In this document: in pieces, positions 62,589 through 64,000 of the stretch
Layout of the letters: the number at the start of each line of letters is the position of its first letter
Numbering within the stretch: the first letter of the stretch is position 1
Origin: an uncultured Collinsella sp.
Lineage (GTDB): Bacteria; Actinomycetota; Coriobacteriia; Coriobacteriales; Coriobacteriaceae
Direction: 5' to 3'
Length of the DNA stretch: 64,000 bases
Assembly: GCA_959020715.1 (NCBI GenBank)
Contig: CAUESV010000002.1
Coordinates: 1-64,000 of the forward strand
The notes under the pieces: model-generated
Seen by the model: the letters and a program-made list of their open reading frames with translations, nothing else
What the model was told of the DNA's origin: nothing
Databases searched by the model: none
Position numbers and translations under genes: made by a program

Positions 62589-62927
62589 ATGGAATATCGA
62601 CAGACAGATGGCAAAACTCGGCGCGTGCACAAACAGTATGTGGACGTTGTGGCTCGCATCCTCGCGGGCGGACAAGTCGTGCCGGTCACCGTCTGCTGGG
62701 TCGACGGTCGTTGCTTTACAATTGACGAGATTGTCTCGTCCACGGGCTTTGGCTTAACGGTTCACGGTGTTCGTACGGCAACGTATAAGGTTCGTTTTGG
62801 CGGGCATGCGACCGAGTTGTATCTGGAGGACCAGGCGTGCGGACGGCCGGACGGCTCGCAGGCCCACGTGATGCGTTGGTGGGTCTGGGCGTTTGATCGT
62901 ACGCTTGAGGGCGAGCGCCGTAGGTAA
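62589..62927 (+). CDS. Conserved-looking hypothetical protein
   Basis: 112 aa, starting MEYRQTDGKTRRVHKQYVDV with TAGGAGAC directly before the ATG. It is soluble, mixed alpha/beta in appearance, and has a Trp-rich C-terminus (MRWWVWAFDRTLEGERRR). No motif recognised. Codon use matches neighbours, so it is probably real. Divergent from pit across a 250-bp gap and followed by a BI-1 gene. Confidence 0.6.
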   Translation: MEYRQTDGKTRRVHKQYVDVVARILAGGQVVPVTVCWVDGRCFTIDEIVSSTGFGLTVHGVRTATYKVRFGGHATELYLEDQACGRPDGSQAHVMRWWVWAFDRTLEGERRR

Positions 62928-63011
62928 GGACGCGCGGCGTTCGGGTACAATGACAGGAATCTTGTCAGCTACTGCGCCGTTATTTGTGGCGCTTTTTGAA
63001 AGGACGAACCT

Positions 63012-63707
63012 ATGAACGATATCCAGGGCTATCAGAACGGCCCCGTCGAGAGCGGCGCAAGCCGCGCCAAGGAGATGTCGCCGCGCGCGTACAACCTTGT
63101 CATGTCTGCCCTGATCTTTTTGGGCTTTTGCGCCATGGGCGCCGGTGCTTACTTTACGAGCACCATGTCGTTTGCCCGCATGATGATGAGCGGCGCCGCC
63201 TTGCCGCTGGTCTTTGGCTCGTTTATTTTGACCATCGTCGGCATGGTCATGATGTCGGCTGCCGCGGGCAAGCAGTCTGTGGGCCTGTCGCTCACGGGTT
63301 ACGTGATCTTTGCGAGCACCTTTGGCCTGACCGCGTCGTTTGGCCTTGCCAACTACGACCTGCCCACCATCAACACCGCCTTCATCGCCACCGCCGCCAT
63401 CACCTTTGTCTTTGGCGCGCTGGGCGTGACCTTCCCCAAGTTCTTCCAGCGCGTGTACGGCATCGGTTTTGGCGTTCTGCTTGCCACGATCCTGGTCGAG
63501 ATCGTGCTGATGTTCATGGGTGTTTCGCAGTCTATTACCGACCTGATCGTGATCGTGGTGTTCGCCGGTTTTATTGGCTACGACACCTATGTGGCCACGA
63601 CGGTGCCGCCCACGCTGCCCAACGCCGTGCTCATGGCGTCCAACCTGTTCGTGGATATCATCAACGTGTTCCTGCGTATCCTGAATATCCTTGGTCGTCG
63701 CGACTAG
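63012..63707 (+). CDS. Bax inhibitor-1 / YccA family membrane protein
   Basis: 231-aa membrane protein with seven helices after a 35-residue cytoplasmic N-terminus. The BI-1 pattern is seen in YNLVMSALIFLGFCAMGAGAYF, then successive helices and the conserved acidic end VVFAGFIGYDTYVA and LFVDIINVFLRILNILG. Members act as proton-sensitive calcium leak channels or FtsH modulators. GAAAGGAC precedes the ATG; a TACAAT box lies at 62949. Confidence 0.9.
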   Translation: MNDIQGYQNGPVESGASRAKEMSPRAYNLVMSALIFLGFCAMGAGAYFTSTMSFARMMMSGAALPLVFGSFILTIVGMVMMSAAAGKQSVGLSLTGYVIFASTFGLTASFGLANYDLPTINTAFIATAAITFVFGALGVTFPKFFQRVYGIGFGVLLATILVEIVLMFMGVSQSITDLIVIVVFAGFIGYDTYVATTVPPTLPNAVLMASNLFVDIINVFLRILNILGRRD

Positions 63708-63753
63708 CGGCGAGTTGCAGCGGTGCTTGCCGCGTGCGTAAATCAATGCGAAA

Positions 63754-63779
63754 GGCGGTCCTTCGGGGCCGTCTTTTTT
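63754..63779 (+). terminator. Terminator after BI-1 gene
   Basis: 8-bp stem closed by a C-TTCG-G tetraloop (63754-63761 with 63766-63773), two G-U pairs, then TTTTTT. Confidence 0.92.
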
Positions 63780-63844
63780 GTACGTGGCGGGGTATCATGG
63801 ATGGGAAAAGCCGATAGCGGCAGCGACAGGAAAGGTGGCCATGT

Positions 63845-64000
63845 ATGGCAGACGTCGACAACAGGAACCGTAACCGCAGGTCCAACCGAGCGGGTCAGCC
63901 CAATCCCAAGCGCGAGGCCCGTGCCAAGGCCGCCGAGCGTCACGTGGCAACTGTGTCCGAAGCGTGCGCCAAGGATATCGAGCGTTCGCTTGCTGGTGTT
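63845..64000 (+). CDS. N-terminus of an unidentified gene, cut by window edge
   Basis: Open to the end of the window, 52 codons. AAAGGTGGCC precedes the ATG; a second ATG 4 nt upstream is in another frame and stops after ten codons. The N-terminus is strongly basic and Asn/Arg-rich (DNRNRNRRSNRAGQPNPK), followed by a helical segment AAERHVATVSEACAKDIERS. Too short for a family call. Confidence 0.6.
   Translation, partial: MADVDNRNRNRRSNRAGQPNPKREARAKAAERHVATVSEACAKDIERSLAGV

Overview
The window is a high-GC actinobacterial chromosome segment. Gene content points to the class Coriobacteriia, most likely Collinsella or a close relative: an arginine deiminase pathway, an mraZ-to-divIVA division cluster without ftsA, a galactofuranose pair (glf and a glycosyltransferase), and many short intergenic palindromes. 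The genus is inferred from gene content, not from a database match. I found no rRNA, tRNA, CRISPR array, transposase or phage gene.

Layout. 1-5.2 kb: secreted C69 dipeptidase (cut by the window edge), lipid kinase with a 30-residue membrane peptide, RNase D and a membrane zinc peptidase. 5.2-9.6 kb: xseA-xseB, a HIT protein, then an AT-richer LysR/MFS pair. 9.7-13.5 kb: two tandem acetate kinases facing pta. 13.8-20 kb: glf and a family 2 glycosyltransferase, then a leftward block (P1 peptidase, maf, DJ-1/PfpI, RNA m5U methyltransferase). 20.1-22.5 kb: ppk. 23-30.1 kb: arginine fermentation region with two almost identical arcA genes around a frameshifted aminotransferase, ornithine carbamoyltransferase and a YfcC-type transporter. 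30.7-35.5 kb: DUF1846 protein, small winged-helix protein, pyrG, xerD. 36-59.6 kb: the division and murein cluster mraZ-rsmH-ftsL-ftsI-murF-mraY-murD-ftsW-murG-murC-murB-ftsQ-ftsZ, then pgeF, an inserted pstSCAB-phoU operon, and yggS-sepF-yggT-divIVA. 59.7-64 kb: nitroreductase, a Pit phosphate transporter with its PhoU-like partner, an orphan ORF, a Bax-inhibitor-1 protein and the start of an unidentified gene.

How the genes work together. Arginine deiminase makes citrulline, which ornithine carbamoyltransferase splits to carbamoyl phosphate; the YfcC transporter probably exchanges arginine and ornithine. Carbamate kinase is not in the window. The pta and ack genes make ATP from acetyl-CoA. 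Phosphate is handled three ways: Pst, Pit and polyphosphate kinase. The division cluster supplies lipid II synthesis (without murE), septal transglycosylase and transpeptidase, FtsZ and its SepF anchor, and DivIVA.

Most unusual points: a set of long, nested inverted repeats at gene ends, whose deviations are mostly G-U pairs in the transcript of the upstream gene; a glycosyltransferase C-terminal relic forming part of one of them; yggT with an apparent ATC start; arcA copies with identical coding sequence and conserved promoter geometry but diverged spacers; active-site substitutions in the first acetate kinase; and a PHO-box-like direct repeat ahead of pgeF-pst.
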